Assembly: GCA_025175895.1 (NCBI GenBank)
Contig: CM045991.1
Span: 77,177,174-77,241,173 of the forward strand
Direction of reading: 5' to 3'
Source: Wurfbainia villosa
Lineage: Eukaryota > Streptophyta > Magnoliopsida > Zingiberales > Zingiberaceae
Length of the DNA stretch: 64,000 bases
Shown here: positions 53,920 to 64,000 of the stretch, in pieces
Numbering within the stretch: the stretch's first letter is position 1
How the letters are laid out: each line of letters starts with the position of its first letter
Program-made: the position numbers and the translations under genes
Notes under the pieces: model-generated
What the model saw: the letters and a program-made list of their open reading frames with translations, nothing else
Database searches by the model: none
Told to the model about the DNA's origin: nothing

Positions 53920-55611
53920 TTACAAGGTATTCCTTAGGGATGACCTCCCTAGATACCCCCCCCTAATGACCCTCCTAGGCTTAGAAGCCTTGGTCATTTG
54001 GGTCTTGCCATGGTTAACTCTAGGGGTGACTCCCCTTGTAACATTCTTAGTGGCTACCCTAGGTTTCCCAGAAACCCTAGCCACTAGGCACTTAACATGG
54101 TCAACTCTAGGGATAACTTCCCTATTGACCTTGGTCTTTCTAGACCTAGTTAGTGTTCCATAATCTAATAGAACACTATGATAAGCCACCTTAGGCTTAG
54201 GTTTGTGACCCAAACCTTGCTTGCCCTTGGTTGACATTTGTTCCTTAGGTCTTAGATGTTGACTTTGACTTTTAAACATAGACTTTTGCTCATTTGACCC
54301 TTTAACTTGATTTTGTATATTCCTAAGGGTCTTTTCTAGTTTCTCAAGTCTTGACCTCAAGACTTGGTCCTCTAATTCTAATTGCCCAATTTTAGAATTT
54401 TGATTTAATCCTTGGTCATGGGACTTTCTAAGCATATGCCTAGTCCATTTTGGGTTGAGACCATGATGATCTTGTACCTTTCAAATGGTTTCCCAAGGTT
54501 GGATTTGTCTAGAATTGTTTGACCTAGGGTTGTCCTTAGGTAAAATATTTCTAGGGACATTAGTCCCAAATTTCTCGTTCTTCCTAAGGTTGACTTTCTA
54601 AGCTCCTAAACAAAAATCTCTATTCCTAGCATGCTCTTTATGATAAATTGCAAGAGAATTAAAATTTCTAGCATGCTTTTTGACATTTAAACTAGAAGAT
54701 GCATTACTAAAATATACCTTAGGGTTAGCCTTAGCTCCCCCTACTTGTGATGCTTCTTCTTGGGTCTTTTTGCTCCCCCTAGGACATTGGCTTCTATAGT
54801 GCCTCTTTTGATGGCACTTGAAGCATACTACGTGTTCCTTGTTTTTGATGGGTGGGGAACCGGCTTCCTTTGATTTTTCTTGACTTTTAGGTGCCGGAGG
54901 AGTCTTCTTAACCTTCTTTGGGCACTTGCTCTTGTAGTGCCCATACTCCCTACACTCAAAACACATTATATGGATTTTATTTGAAATTAGAGTGTTTGAG
55001 TTACCTAGGTTAATGGACACCAGAATTGGATTTTGGGCTTCTTCATCTTGACCGGATGTCGAAGCTTCTTCTTGGTATTGCTCCGGTGTTGAGGATTGTC
55101 TCTCCTCCTCAATCCTAGAAGTGGATGCTTCTTCCACTTCTTCCACCTTTTCCGATTCGGATGTTGATTCTCTATCAACCACCGAATCCTCAAGCTCTTT
55201 AGATGATGATGTACTTGCTTGAGCTTGAGAGGGTGAGCACTCTTCTTCTTGGATTGATGATGAATTTTCATGAAACTTGGCCAAATCGCTCCATAGCTCC
55301 TTAGCATCCATGCACTCACCTAGGCTACACAAGAAGTCATTAGGAATTAAATCAAAAATGAAATTGTCTACCTTCTTGTTTTTCTCAAATCTTTGGAGTT
55401 TATCTTCACTCCATTTCTTCTTTTTGAGGAAGTCACCCTTTGGTCCTTTTGGATATTCGAATCCTTCCATTAATATGGACCATTCCTTAAAATCCTTCAT
55501 CATCAAAAAATCTTCAATTCTTCTCTTCCAAGAATTGAAGTCTTCTCGTCCATAGAAAGCATATGGGACCAGCATGTTGATATCCCATCCTAGTTGTTCT
55601 TGGACTTCCAT
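53920..55611 (-). pseudogene. gag: T2 gag (two CCHC zinc knuckles; two in-frame stops)
   Basis: The start is taken at ATG 55611-55609, 55 nt after the PBS. The N-terminal part has AFYGREDFNSWKRRIEDFLM. The capsid-like helix DAKELWSDLAKFHENSSSIQ is followed by an acidic linker rich in Ser and Glu. Zinc knuckles CFECREYGHYKSKC and CFKCHQKRHYRSQC follow (the second has Arg in place of the usual Gly). A coiled coil (LELEDQVLRSRLEKLEKTLR) and a basic C-terminal tail complete it. The single frame is broken by TAG at 54600-54598 and TGA at 54483-54481 (probably former CGA/AGA). The tail is open to TAA 53922-53920, where T1 has a stop about 170 residues earlier. The full gag would be about 560 residues, long for a copia gag. 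No protease follows. Confidence 0.85.
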
Positions 55612-55665
55612 CTTCACCCTCTAGCTTCTTTAGCTCTTAGCGGTTAGTCCGTAGAAGAGCCCCGG

Positions 55666-55677
55666 GCTCTGATACCA
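55666..55677 (-). promoter_or_regulatory. T2 primer-binding site
   Basis: TGGTATCAGAGC on the - strand, 2 nt from the LTR; a perfect initiator tRNA-Met-type PBS. Confidence 0.9.
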
Positions 55678-55679
55678 AT

Positions 55680-57274
55680 TGTAAGTGATTTGAGGCCGCT
55701 AGAAAGGGGGGGTGAATAGCATTGTGCTCGTAAGATGATGGAAATCTTTTGCGTTCGTCTCTACAAAACTCGTTATGCGCAGCGGAATGATAATAATAAA
55801 AACAATAACGAAGTAAGACAAACACGAACACACCAATACACAAATATTTAACGTGGTTCGGAACCGCATGGTTCCTACTCCACGGATCGGGCTCAAACGA
55901 GCCCTAGCGATGCCACAAGCACACCACTATGTAATAACTTCTTCTCAGAACAATCCGGAGGTGGAGAAATCTCGTACAATGTATACAACAGTAATACAAT
56001 GAAAATACAAGCAAATACAATGGAATATAATGCAATACAAGTAAAGAAAACACTTTACAAATGCTTTGGATTGCTTGCTTTTGGTTGCTTGAAGAATGGC
56101 CTTGGAGACATTGATTTGCAACAACAAATCGCCCCAAGGATGCTCAAGAAACCATGTGCAAAAACCCTCCCGTCGAGCTCCTTTTATCCTTCTGCGCGAC
56201 CAGGATTTCCACCTATCAGTCGACTGCCATAAGGCACCAGTCGACTGATGTCACTATTGTCATGAGATAACGGTTCGATCCACACTGGAAAAACTCCAAC
56301 TGATCTTTTGGCGATCGCATTGCGGCGCCCGTAGCCACGCCCGATCGGCTAGGAGCGCTTACTCATGGCGAACCATCACGATCGCCGTCCATGGCGGTTG
56401 GTGATCAACCAACGATCATCGCTACCAATGAGCAGTCGACTTCCAACACATTTTCAGCCCCAAGTCGGCAGTCAAACTCAAGTCGACTCATGGCAGTCGA
56501 ACCGGGCATATTACAAGTCGACTGCCAACCTCAAACATGAGGTTTTAACCCAAGTATGGTGCCCCCATACTTGCTAGACCACCCTTAGCCTAGACCTAAT
56601 CCTTCTAGCCACCTCTATCAACCTCACGACTCTGAAATCCCTTCAAGTCATCCATGACTTGTTCATCCATCGCGCTAGCCTTCAGGTGCTTCCATCGGCT
56701 ATGTCATGCTAACGGTGTCTACACCGCCAAGGCACATTGGACTTACGCTGCCAAAACTCCGCTTGGACATTACGCCGCCAACCATTGGACTTATGCTGCC
56801 AATACTCCACCCTTGGACTTTACGCCTCCAATATAAAACCCCTTGGACTTCTCAAATTCCAAGACTCAAGCTTGGACTTTACCTTGCCAATCCATGTTGG
56901 ACTTTCCATGCCAAGACCCATGCTAGGACTTCCCTTGTGCCAAGTACTCAAGACTTGGACTTTCCCAAATGCCAAGTGTCCCACTTGGACTTTCCATGCC
57001 ATGTACCCATGACTTGGACTTTACCTTGCCAAGACCCATGCTTGGACTTTCCCATAATCACATGGTCAACCCTAGTCAACCATCAAAGTCTCCCTCGAGT
57101 CAAAACTCGAGTCTGGTCAATTATAACCTAGGTTTATTGTATAAACAATCTCCCCAAAACATTAACCGACATCAATGTCAACTTACTTTGTCAAACCACT
57201 TTGTCAAACATCAAAACATCACTCGAGTCAAACTCGAGACTTGTCAATCGTGACCTGGGCCGATTACACCAACA
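55680..57274 (-). repeat. T2 5' LTR (right copy)
   Basis: 1595 bp, TGTAAGTGATTTGAGG...ATTACACCAACA on the + strand. It has the same motif arrays as the left LTR (palindromes at about 56215-56525, TGCCAAG repeats at about 56730-57060). Confidence 0.92.
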
Positions 57275-57279
57275 TTAGG

Positions 57280-58093
57280 TTCATGGGATGAACCAAATTG
57301 GATTATGAGTAATCCAAATTAGACTAATTGAGTTGGACTCAATTTAATTCAAGTGTTGAATGAGTCTAATTTAGATTTGATTCATCAAATCAATTTAAAT
57401 TAACGAATAGATATTCATTAAATTAAATTGACTTGAATCAAATGGTTGGATTTGATCAACCATGGGAGATAAGAGGTCAAGTTTGACTTGACTTGAGAGG
57501 GAAGATGAAAGGTCAAGTTTGACTTGACCAAATGTCATGTCATGATGATGACTTGGCATGGTCGGCTAATGATGATGCTCCACATCATCATGGACTTATC
57601 ATGTGGTGCCACCTCATGGGGGAGACCAAGAGCCATTGGCTCTTGGAGTTACATGCATGCATGTAACCCCCCCAACTTGAAGTGGCCAACCACTATTCAT
57701 CATGGGTGAATTCATTTTGTGAGTTACTCTCCAACTTCATCTTCTTCCTTGGATCACCTTCTCAATCTCTCCCAATCCTCCATTTTGCCGAGACCTTCAA
57801 GGAGTGCTAGCACACTCAAGATTGTCTTTTCTCCACCTATTGCTTTTATGGATACCAATAGAGGAGTGTGCACTTGACACTTTAGAGTTCCGGCAATCTA
57901 TTTGGATGAGCGAGATAAGCGAAGGGTGTCGCTACGAGGGTAATGCTCTCACCTTCTAGATCTAAGGTAGATCTAGGGTTTTATAAACACATACATGTTT
58001 TTAGTTTTAATATATCTTCACACGGATCCGTGGCCGGACTTCCGGGGTTTTCGCAACGCAAAAAGCCATTTTTGCGGCTCAGAAAGTCCAACA
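57280..58093 (+). repeat. X 3' LTR, piece 3
   Basis: This resumes after the T2 TSD (57275-57279) and ends CAGAAAGTCCAACA. It matches 40785-41633, including the 21-nt palindrome (57626-57646) and the shorter C7 tract (57667-57673). Confidence 0.92.
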
Positions 58094-58098
58094 GAAAG

Positions 58099-59114
58099 CT
58101 TAGAGGAGGACTTGGTGATCTTAAGAGAAAATATTTGAATGAGAGCACTAGCCCTCTCAAGCTTCCCAAGGCCTCTTTTTATAGAGTACGGTTGTTTTTG
58201 CCTATTGAGCCGACATCAATCGACTGCTACTACTATTGATCAAATCCAACAGCTTCTGACGAAGCCTAATTTACAGTCGTCATTGTTCAATGTTCACTTG
58301 ATCAATCGACTACTCATATCAACAGTCGACTTCTCGAGTCAACAGTCGATTACTCTAAGTGTTCAGTCGACTAAAAATGTGTCTATGCTCATGTACACTT
58401 AAATCATTCAACTTCCCATACATGACAGTCGACTGCTATAGACCGGTCAACTACTAAACCCTAGAAGTCGATTGATAAAGGCACAGATGGCAGTCGACTT
58501 CAGTTGATTGCTTGACCAGTCGACTGGGTCATATCCCCAGTCGGCTATTTAAGCCTTCTGGACCCTCGAGTGCTGAACACTCGAGACGAGTCGACTGGTA
58601 TAAGACACCCATCGACTGATACATTTCAAGTATGACTAATTCATACTTGAAAATATACCCTAAGCCTAGACTTAACATTTTAGCTTCTCCATCAGCCTTG
58701 CGCCTTCAAGATCCCTCCGAGTCCACGACTCCTTCATCCTTGTGCTTGCCTTCAAAAGCTTCCCTCAGTTTCGTCATGCTTTGGCTTTCTTCTTTGTCAA
58801 AGTCCGCTTGGATTTTACACTGCCAAGACTACATGCTTGGACTTACACTGCCAAGACCTTGCCTTTGGACTTCCTTTACCAAGGTCCACTTGGACTTTAC
58901 GCTTGCAAGACTACATGCTTGGACTTATGCTGCCAAGACCTTCCCCTGGACTTTCATTGCCAAGATTCACACTTGGACTTCTCTTTACCAAGTCTTGACA
59001 CTTGGATTTTCCTGTCACTTAAACATTCATGGTTAGATCACAATTATTGTCTAATTTCACATGATTATCCAAACATCGAAATACATTAATGATTGGGGCA
59101 TTCTTGCACTAACA
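58099..59114 (-). repeat. W 3' LTR, piece 3
   Basis: This follows the X TSD. It has a - strand TATA (CTCTTTTTATAGAG, about 58170-58183), AGTCGACTG palindromes (about 58205-58620) and CTTGGACTT...TGCCAAG repeats (about 58800-59010). It ends TTGCACTAACA. Confidence 0.85.
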
Positions 59115-59127
59115 ATCTACCCCTTTT
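59115..59127 (-). promoter_or_regulatory. W polypurine tract
   Basis: AAAAAGGGGTAGAT on the - strand, next to the W 3' LTR; one base different from the T1 and T2 PPT. Confidence 0.8.
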
Positions 59128-60082
59128 TAATGTTTGACAATCATTTAAGTTAGGTCTTAAAAATATGCAATAAGACACAAATGTGAATCTAAATTAAAAT
59201 CCTTCTCCCCCTTTGACACACATCAAAAATAGAAGGGCATATTGACAATAAAAAAATTTATGAATAAATTGTATATGTCTTGAACTAAAGTATAAAATAA
59301 ACTTAAAGCTCCCCCTTAACCCAAAACATATTTTAGCAAGTGTGAATAACATGTTGAGCAAAGCATGAAACCGTGACCAATAATATATCCTAAATTTGCA
59401 CCAACAATAAACCATGTGCATATGGATTTTGGGGTTAAAGAGATATCATAAGAACACCCCCCTAAACCAATGCATTAATTAGTCCTACACCCCCCCCCCC
59501 CCCAGTTGCTGCGCTAATCTTACCATAGGGTTAGGACACCTTAGAATGAACTCTAAATTAGGAAACAGGGTTGAACTATGAAAAATCAGCATTAGCGATC
59601 GACTAGATACTGCATCATTCGACTTCCATGCCTGATCTGCCCAGTTTAGATTTTCAGCCCAACTTCAAAAATGCATAAATAATTCAAGAAGTACAAAAAA
59701 TTCACGAAATTTTATATACACATTTTTCAAGTCATTTTCTATCAAGGAAAAATAATTTGAAAAATATATATTTCAAAATATCACAAACATAGTTTAAAAT
59801 ATATTTTATTTGATATTTTCAATCATGTTCTTAGAGCTATGTGCACATCAATTGTACACAAGTCTTCCCGATGATTGGCCCAATGAAGGATTAGTGTCTC
59901 TAGATGTCACTTTGGTAGATAGTAATGCATCATAACAAGCATGATGAGCCAAGTGCATCTTACTAATATCTCACATGATGTCTAAGTGGCTCAATACAAA
60001 AATCATGGAATCTTAGGTGTTTTGTGAGATGCTTTGAGGTATAGTTCTAGATTTTTCTATAGGATCATGCAAACCTATACCA
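59128..60082 (-). other. W 3' noncoding region
   Basis: Noncoding. It includes a second PPT-like tract (about 59204-59217, GGGGGAGAAGG on the - strand) and a C14 run (59490-59503). AAAAATTCACGAAATTTTAT (about 59696-59715) matches the loop of T2 stem-loop 1, but here the pairing arms are not preserved. Confidence 0.6.
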
Positions 60083-61355
60083 CTACTCTACAAAGCACAT
60101 TCCAAGCTCTCCCCTTAATGATGTAAATTCTTCTTCGAGAAGAGCCTTAGTAAAAATGTCAGCAAGGTTAGACTTGGATTCAATGTAATTAAGCTCAATG
60201 TCTCCTCTTGCCACATGATCTCTAATGAAGTGATGCTTCACTTCAATGTGCTTTGTCCTAGAGTGATGTTCCAAATTTTTAGTCAAATTGATGGTACTCA
60301 CATTATCACAATAAACTTTAACTTTGGAGTAATGTAGCTCATAATCTTCTAAGGTACATCCAAAGCAATTGAGCTACAAAATCACCCATGACTACATACT
60401 CGGCCTCGGTGGTGGATAAAGCAATACAAGGTTGCTTCCTACTACTCCAACTAACTAGGAAAGATCCATGAAATTGACATCTACCACTAGTACTCTTCCG
60501 ATCCAATTTGCAACCTACATAATCGAACCGGTATACCCAATCAAGTCAAAAGACCTAGTCCTAGGGTACCAAAGTCCTAGACTTAGTGTGCCTTTGATGT
60601 ATCTTAATATCCGTTTAGTGGATACTAAGTGGGACTCTTTGGCACAAGATTGGTATATTGCACACATACCTACTGCAAAAAAAAATGTTGGGTCTACTAG
60701 TAGTTAGAAATAGAAAACTACCAATTATACTCCTATAAAGTTTTGAGTTAATTAATTTTCCTTCTTAATCATTGTCGATCTTAGTGTTGGTTGCCATAGA
60801 GGTGGTTTCTACCTTAGCATTTTCCAAACCAAATTTCTTGACCATTTCTTTGGCATATTTGGTTTGCTATATATGAATTCCCTCATTAGTTTTTTTAGCT
60901 TGTAGACCTGAGAAGAAATTTAATTCTCCAACTAGACTCATTTTAAACTCATTTTCCATATTTTTAATGAAATCTTGAAAGAGTTCATCATTTGTTGACC
61001 CAAAAATAACATCAACATACACTTGGGATCTGTCTTTTGACTTTGACTTTATAAATAGGGTTTGATCTACTTGACCTCTTATAAAATCCTTAGAAATTAA
61101 GAAAGATGATAGTCTTTCATACTAAGCCCAGGGAGCTTGTTTTAATCCATATAAAGCTTTTCTAAGCTTATAAATATGGTTTGGGTAATCTACATTTACA
61201 AACCCAAGAGGTTGTTCTACATAAACCTCTTCCTTAATGAACCCATTTAAGAATGTCAATTTCACATCCATTTGATAGAGTTTAAAACCCATGTGAGTGG
61301 CATACCCTAATAGGATTCTTATGGACCCTAACCTAGCAACTGGAGCATAGATTTC
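60083..61355 (-). pseudogene. pol: W pol: RT (3' part) and RNase H, SIRE-type
   Basis: Read on the - strand from the Z2 junction, the remains of RT are APV..RLGSIRILLGYATHMGF, QMDVKLTFLNGFIKEEVYVEQ and KALYGLKQAPWA. Next comes QVYVDV-IFGSTNDE, where one Asp of YVDD appears lost by a small deletion, then MSLVGELNFFSGL. RNase H follows, with SRPNIFFAVGMCA and ending STINLTKNLEHHSRTKHIEVKHHF..NLADIFTKALLEEEF (60301-60083). Several stops and frameshifts are present. The closest relative in the window is S pol (25500-26817). Upstream domains lie beyond Z2, outside the window. Confidence 0.85.
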
Positions 61356-63553
61356 TGTTAGTAATATATGAGAGATGTCCTAAGGCAATCGCCTTATGTA
61401 TGAACCATTTATATGATAAATGAAGATTCACTATTTGAGTATACATGTTTCATGTATTTGATTGGATCTTAAACTCATTTCTTGAATGTCACGATCGATT
61501 CACGGCATGAGAGAATTTGTGATTGGATCACAACTAGTGAGTATCTCTACATGTGTAATTGTGATGTATCGGAATTATCCTAGTCGATGAATTGATGGAT
61601 TTGGACACCATCAGTTACAGCCGAGACTACGAGGTATACTCCTTGGTGTATCCAAGCGGTGATTCTCCTTTGGTGGAGACATAGTGATGTCAGTTAATCG
61701 TGGATGCTAGTTATGGTAACTAGTTCATTGGAGTGACCAGTAGTAAGACTTCATATAGTTCTCTGCATATATAGATATGTCAATGAAGTTCTTCTTGTGG
61801 CTTAAGTGCGATGTTCCTTTGACTTGCGGTATTCAAGTCATCTTGATCATGGAGACTTATGCTTTGACATCTTAAGCAAACATCTCTAAGGAGATGTGGA
61901 CCCGGGATGATTGGGTATAAGTCGAAGTGATCGAAGCTGTTTGAATAGCCTATAAAGGATTCACCACTCCTTGCGAGGAGATGTATACCCATGGCCTCTC
62001 GTCGGATTGTTACTAAAGTCTTTGGCCAAAGCATTACATGTTTAGAGTAAGGTACTCTTCGATACATGTGGAGTAACTAGAATCCGTAGGACGAGGAAAT
62101 GATACTTGGGCTAGGTGTGGCGTAGTCGACCTAGTGAGGGTGACACTATAGACCATGTCTGAACCAAGTGGGTATAAGATGAGTGAAGGAATGGGGCCGC
62201 GAATCATTCGAGCTCTTGAAGGTTTGAAATAGTTCTGGATCAACCGTTGATCTTTTCGGTTAATTGGGGATCATGATGTACTACTAGGTGCCACTCATGA
62301 TCATTCTATAATTAATGGTTAATTATAGACGACCAACATAAACCGAGAACCTATTTGGACACACGCACAACAAGCGTAATCCAAAGGATTTAAAACGAGC
62401 TTGAGAATGGGATTGTCAGACCGAGAGAAACTAGGTTTGGTTGGACCAAATATAAAGCGAGCATGAAATCGTTTCAGTCGCAATGGAAGCGTGGATGGGC
62501 CGAGTCTTATGAAGACGTAATGGATGAACCAAAATGGTTTGGTTCTAATCAAATGGAGGAGAATAAACCAAAGGGTTTGGTTTATTTTAAACGAATGAAC
62601 CAAAAGTTGGTTCGGTTCATTTTAACTTAAAATAAACCATCATGGTTTGGTTTATTTTAATTTATCTTAATGGAGCGGGTTAACGGGCCAAATGGTTATG
62701 ATCCAATAACCATTAAGAGAATTAGTTCTCTATAAAAGAGGGCTTAAGGGATAATTAAGCCCTAATAATCCAAAAACCCTAGCTTGGAGTTGCCGCCCAA
62801 CCTTCATTGCCTCCCAACCTCCATTGCCGCTCAGCTTGTTGTGCCGCCGTCCAGCTCCTTGCCGGCGACCAAGCTTCCGCCGGTGATCCTCCGGCGACCC
62901 TCCGGTGATCTCCTATAGATTTGGCATCAAGGTGAGCCTTTTCTTCCCTTGGTTGGCCGGCGCCTATCTCCTCCACCAAAACTGTCCAGTTTTCTGGACA
63001 GCTTGTTCTCCTCTCATTGGAGCATCGTTTGGACGACAGTTAGAGCTCCGACAGCGGCTAACTTACTAGGGATTCAATCTCCAGTAATCCTCTGAGGTGG
63101 AGGACGAAGGATTCATCAATTGGTTGACGAATACCTCTCCGGAGAAGCGAGTTTTGAGAACTCGTATTAGGATCCGAATTTGGATTCGGATCGTGATCAT
63201 CTCTCGATCACGTCGTCTTCAACACGAGGCTAGTAACCCGTACGAAGACGAAGCTCGTGGCTTAACGAAGTCATCCCGAGGAACTCGGCGTGGATACGGA
63301 TAGAGACGATTCTAGCGAGGATCGTTCCGGTTGATGTCGTTCCCGCTACACGTCATACGAAAGGTATAACGTAGATAAATTTCCTTTTATTGAAAATTTA
63401 AATTTACGGTTATGTCTACACTTGTTGTAATATGCATGCGTGTGTTGTGTGTGTTGTAATAAATGTAGATTTATTATTTTTATTGCTTCCGCTATTCTCA
63501 TGTTTATGAAACATGATCGAACACACACACGCCGCTGTGCCGGAAACCCAACA
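61356..63553 (+). repeat. Z2 5' LTR
   Basis: 2198 bp, TGTTAGTAATATATG...GGAAACCCAACA, homologous over its full length to solo LTR Z. Inverted AACCAAA/TTTGGTT cluster at 62527-62660 and TATA box at about 62730-62738. Confidence 0.92.
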
Positions 63554-63554
63554 G

Positions 63555-63568
63555 TGGTATCAGAGCCC
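63555..63568 (+). promoter_or_regulatory. Z2 primer-binding site
   Basis: TGGTATCAGAGCCC, 1 nt after the LTR, the initiator tRNA-Met type. Confidence 0.88.
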
Positions 63569-64000
63569 ATGTTGTGTTTCGACATAATCGTAAAAATGGT
63601 TTTGCGATAGTCATAATGTATTTCTGGAAATTTTCTAATTTTGGAAATTTAGAAGTATTTATGGAAATTTTTCAATTTTGGAAAGTCTAGAAGTATTTAT
63701 GGAAATCTTCCACTTTTGGAAAGTTGGAAGTATTTATGGAAATTGATATTTTCCATAAATAAAATATTTGATTAGATTCTGGAAATTTGTTTACTAATTT
63801 AATCATGATTTGATTTGGGAAATCAAATCTTAAAATATTTTATTTCCATAAGTAGTTTTAATGATTTAGGAAATTGGTTTCCTAAATAGATTTTCCTTAA
63901 TCAAATAATTCCATGAATAAAATATGTGATTAGATTTGGAAATTTGTTTCCTAATTTAATTATGATTTGATTTGGAGAATCAAATCTTAAACATATTTTA
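63569..64000 (+). repeat. Z2 leader: AT-rich tandem repeats
   Basis: From about 63610 to 63745 there are three to four units of roughly 40 bp (TTTATGGAAATTTTTC-type, each with TTTTGGAAA and GAAGTATTTATGG). A longer repeat with a period near 159 bp starts at 63758 (ATAAAATATTTGATTAGATT) and again at 63917. Noncoding. Confidence 0.7.

Larger units (their letters stand above)
50438..57274 (-). mobile_element. Element T2: gag-only (TR-GAG type) LTR retrotransposon, SIRE-related
   Basis: This 6837-bp element lies in the X 3' LTR with TSD TTAGG (50433-50437 and 57275-57279). On the - strand the order is 5' LTR (55680-57274), PBS (55666-55677), gag (55611-53920), 1.9 kb of noncoding DNA, PPT (52006-51993) and 3' LTR (50438-51992). 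No pol motif is present in the 3.7-kb internal region. It is built like T1, but gag and LTRs have diverged clearly, so they are separate subfamilies and not copies of one insertion. Confidence 0.92.
30987..58093 (+). mobile_element. Element X: Angela-like Ty1/copia element, + strand, 27.1 kb with nested insertions
   Basis: The TSD GAAAG flanks X at 30982-30986 and 58094-58098. The 5' LTR is 30987-31429 plus 40233-41633 (about 1.84 kb, split by Y). PBS is at 41635-41646, gag-pol at 43258-47186 and PPT at 47191-47206. The 3' LTR is 47207-47491 plus 49709-50437 plus 57280-58093 (about 1.83 kb, split by Z and T2). Without insertions X would be about 9.2 kb. Over the first 288 bp or so, the two LTRs differ at roughly 18 sites by eye (about 6%). 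That is more than the Y LTR pair, as expected because Y is nested in X. Confidence 0.92.
15681..61355 (-). mobile_element. Element W: SIRE-type Ty1/copia element, - strand, split by nested insertions
   Basis: W's 3' LTR (left on + strand) starts TGTAGGATCC at 15681. It is cut by V at 15770 and by X at 30986, and ends CACTAACA at 59114. The pieces, 15681-15770, 30741-30986 and 58099-59114, add up to about 1350 bp. Each junction is proved by the TSD of the inserted element. To the right follow the PPT, a 3' noncoding region and the RNase H and RT of a SIRE-type pol on the - strand, cut by Z2 at 61356. The rest of W, including its 5' LTR, is beyond the window, so W's own TSD cannot be checked (the left flank reads AATAC). 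Confidence 0.85.
61356..64000 (+). mobile_element. Element Z2: copia-type LTR retrotransposon, 5' LTR and start of internal region
   Basis: It is inserted in the RT of W. The LTR is followed by a PBS, so unlike Z this is not a solo LTR. It continues past the window end; the left flank, the presumptive TSD, is ATTTC (61351-61355). No coding region is reached. Confidence 0.88.

Noticed and set aside
59490..59503. C14 run in W as a possible assembly artefact
   Set aside because: Homopolymer length cannot be judged from one sequence. No partner copy of this site is in the window, so I only note it.
1..64000. Host genes, tRNA, rRNA or organelle insertions
   Set aside because: No exon-like coding sequence outside retrotransposon domains was seen. 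The tRNA-like matches are only the 12-nt primer-binding sites.

Overview
This window is intergenic DNA from a plant nuclear genome. I read it as a flowering plant with a large, repeat-rich genome, possibly a monocot, but no host gene is present to fix the taxon. I see no host protein gene, rRNA, tRNA or CRISPR array. Nearly every base belongs to LTR retrotransposons inserted into one another. Most boundaries can be set to the base from terminal TG...CA, matching 5-bp target-site duplications (TSDs), primer-binding sites (PBS) resembling the 3' end of initiator tRNA-Met, and polypurine tracts (PPT).

Layout, left to right. (1) 1 to about 10593: element A, a Tat/Athila-type Ty3/gypsy element on the + strand (gag-protease tail, a spacer, an ATHILA ORF-1-like frame, 3' noncoding DNA, an LTR). 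Its ATHILA-like frame is split by T1 (1953-7949, - strand, TSD CATCT), a gag-only SIRE-related element. (2) About 10855-13331: two SIRE-type LTRs in opposite orientation (Q, R). (3) 13342-15680: element G, a decayed Tekay/Del-like gypsy pol. (4) From 15681: element W, a - strand SIRE-type copia element inserted in G's C-terminal chromodomain region. W's LTR is split into three pieces over 43 kb by V (15771-30735, - strand, TSD AATAC) and X (30987-58093, + strand, TSD GAAAG). V's pol is split by S (20780-27306, + strand SIRE copia). X's 5' LTR holds Y (31430-40227, + strand copia, TSD CTTAG). X's 3' LTR holds Z (solo LTR, 47492-49703, TSD ATGAC) and T2 (50438-57274, - strand gag-only element, TSD TTAGG). 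W's pol resumes at 59115 and is cut at 61356 by Z2, an element of the Z family that runs off the window. Nesting reaches four levels (G > W > X > Y, Z or T2; G > W > V > S).

How the parts relate. The copia elements S, V, W, X and Y carry the usual gag-protease-integrase-RT-RNase H order, but all have stops, frameshifts or lost catalytic residues, so none looks autonomous now. T1 and T2 have LTRs, PBS, PPT and a long two-zinc-knuckle gag but no pol, the architecture called TR-GAG; they would need enzymes in trans, probably from SIRE relatives. The strongest candidates for something undescribed are in T1 and T2: two stem-loops conserved in their 3' noncoding region, repeated PPT-like tracts, and palindrome arrays whose core sequence is element-specific yet tends to match between the LTR and the internal region. 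Other unusual structures are an LTR that has absorbed its own PBS (V) and a SIRE copy whose 3' LTR is replaced by a 32-bp inverted LTR fragment joined at microhomology (S).
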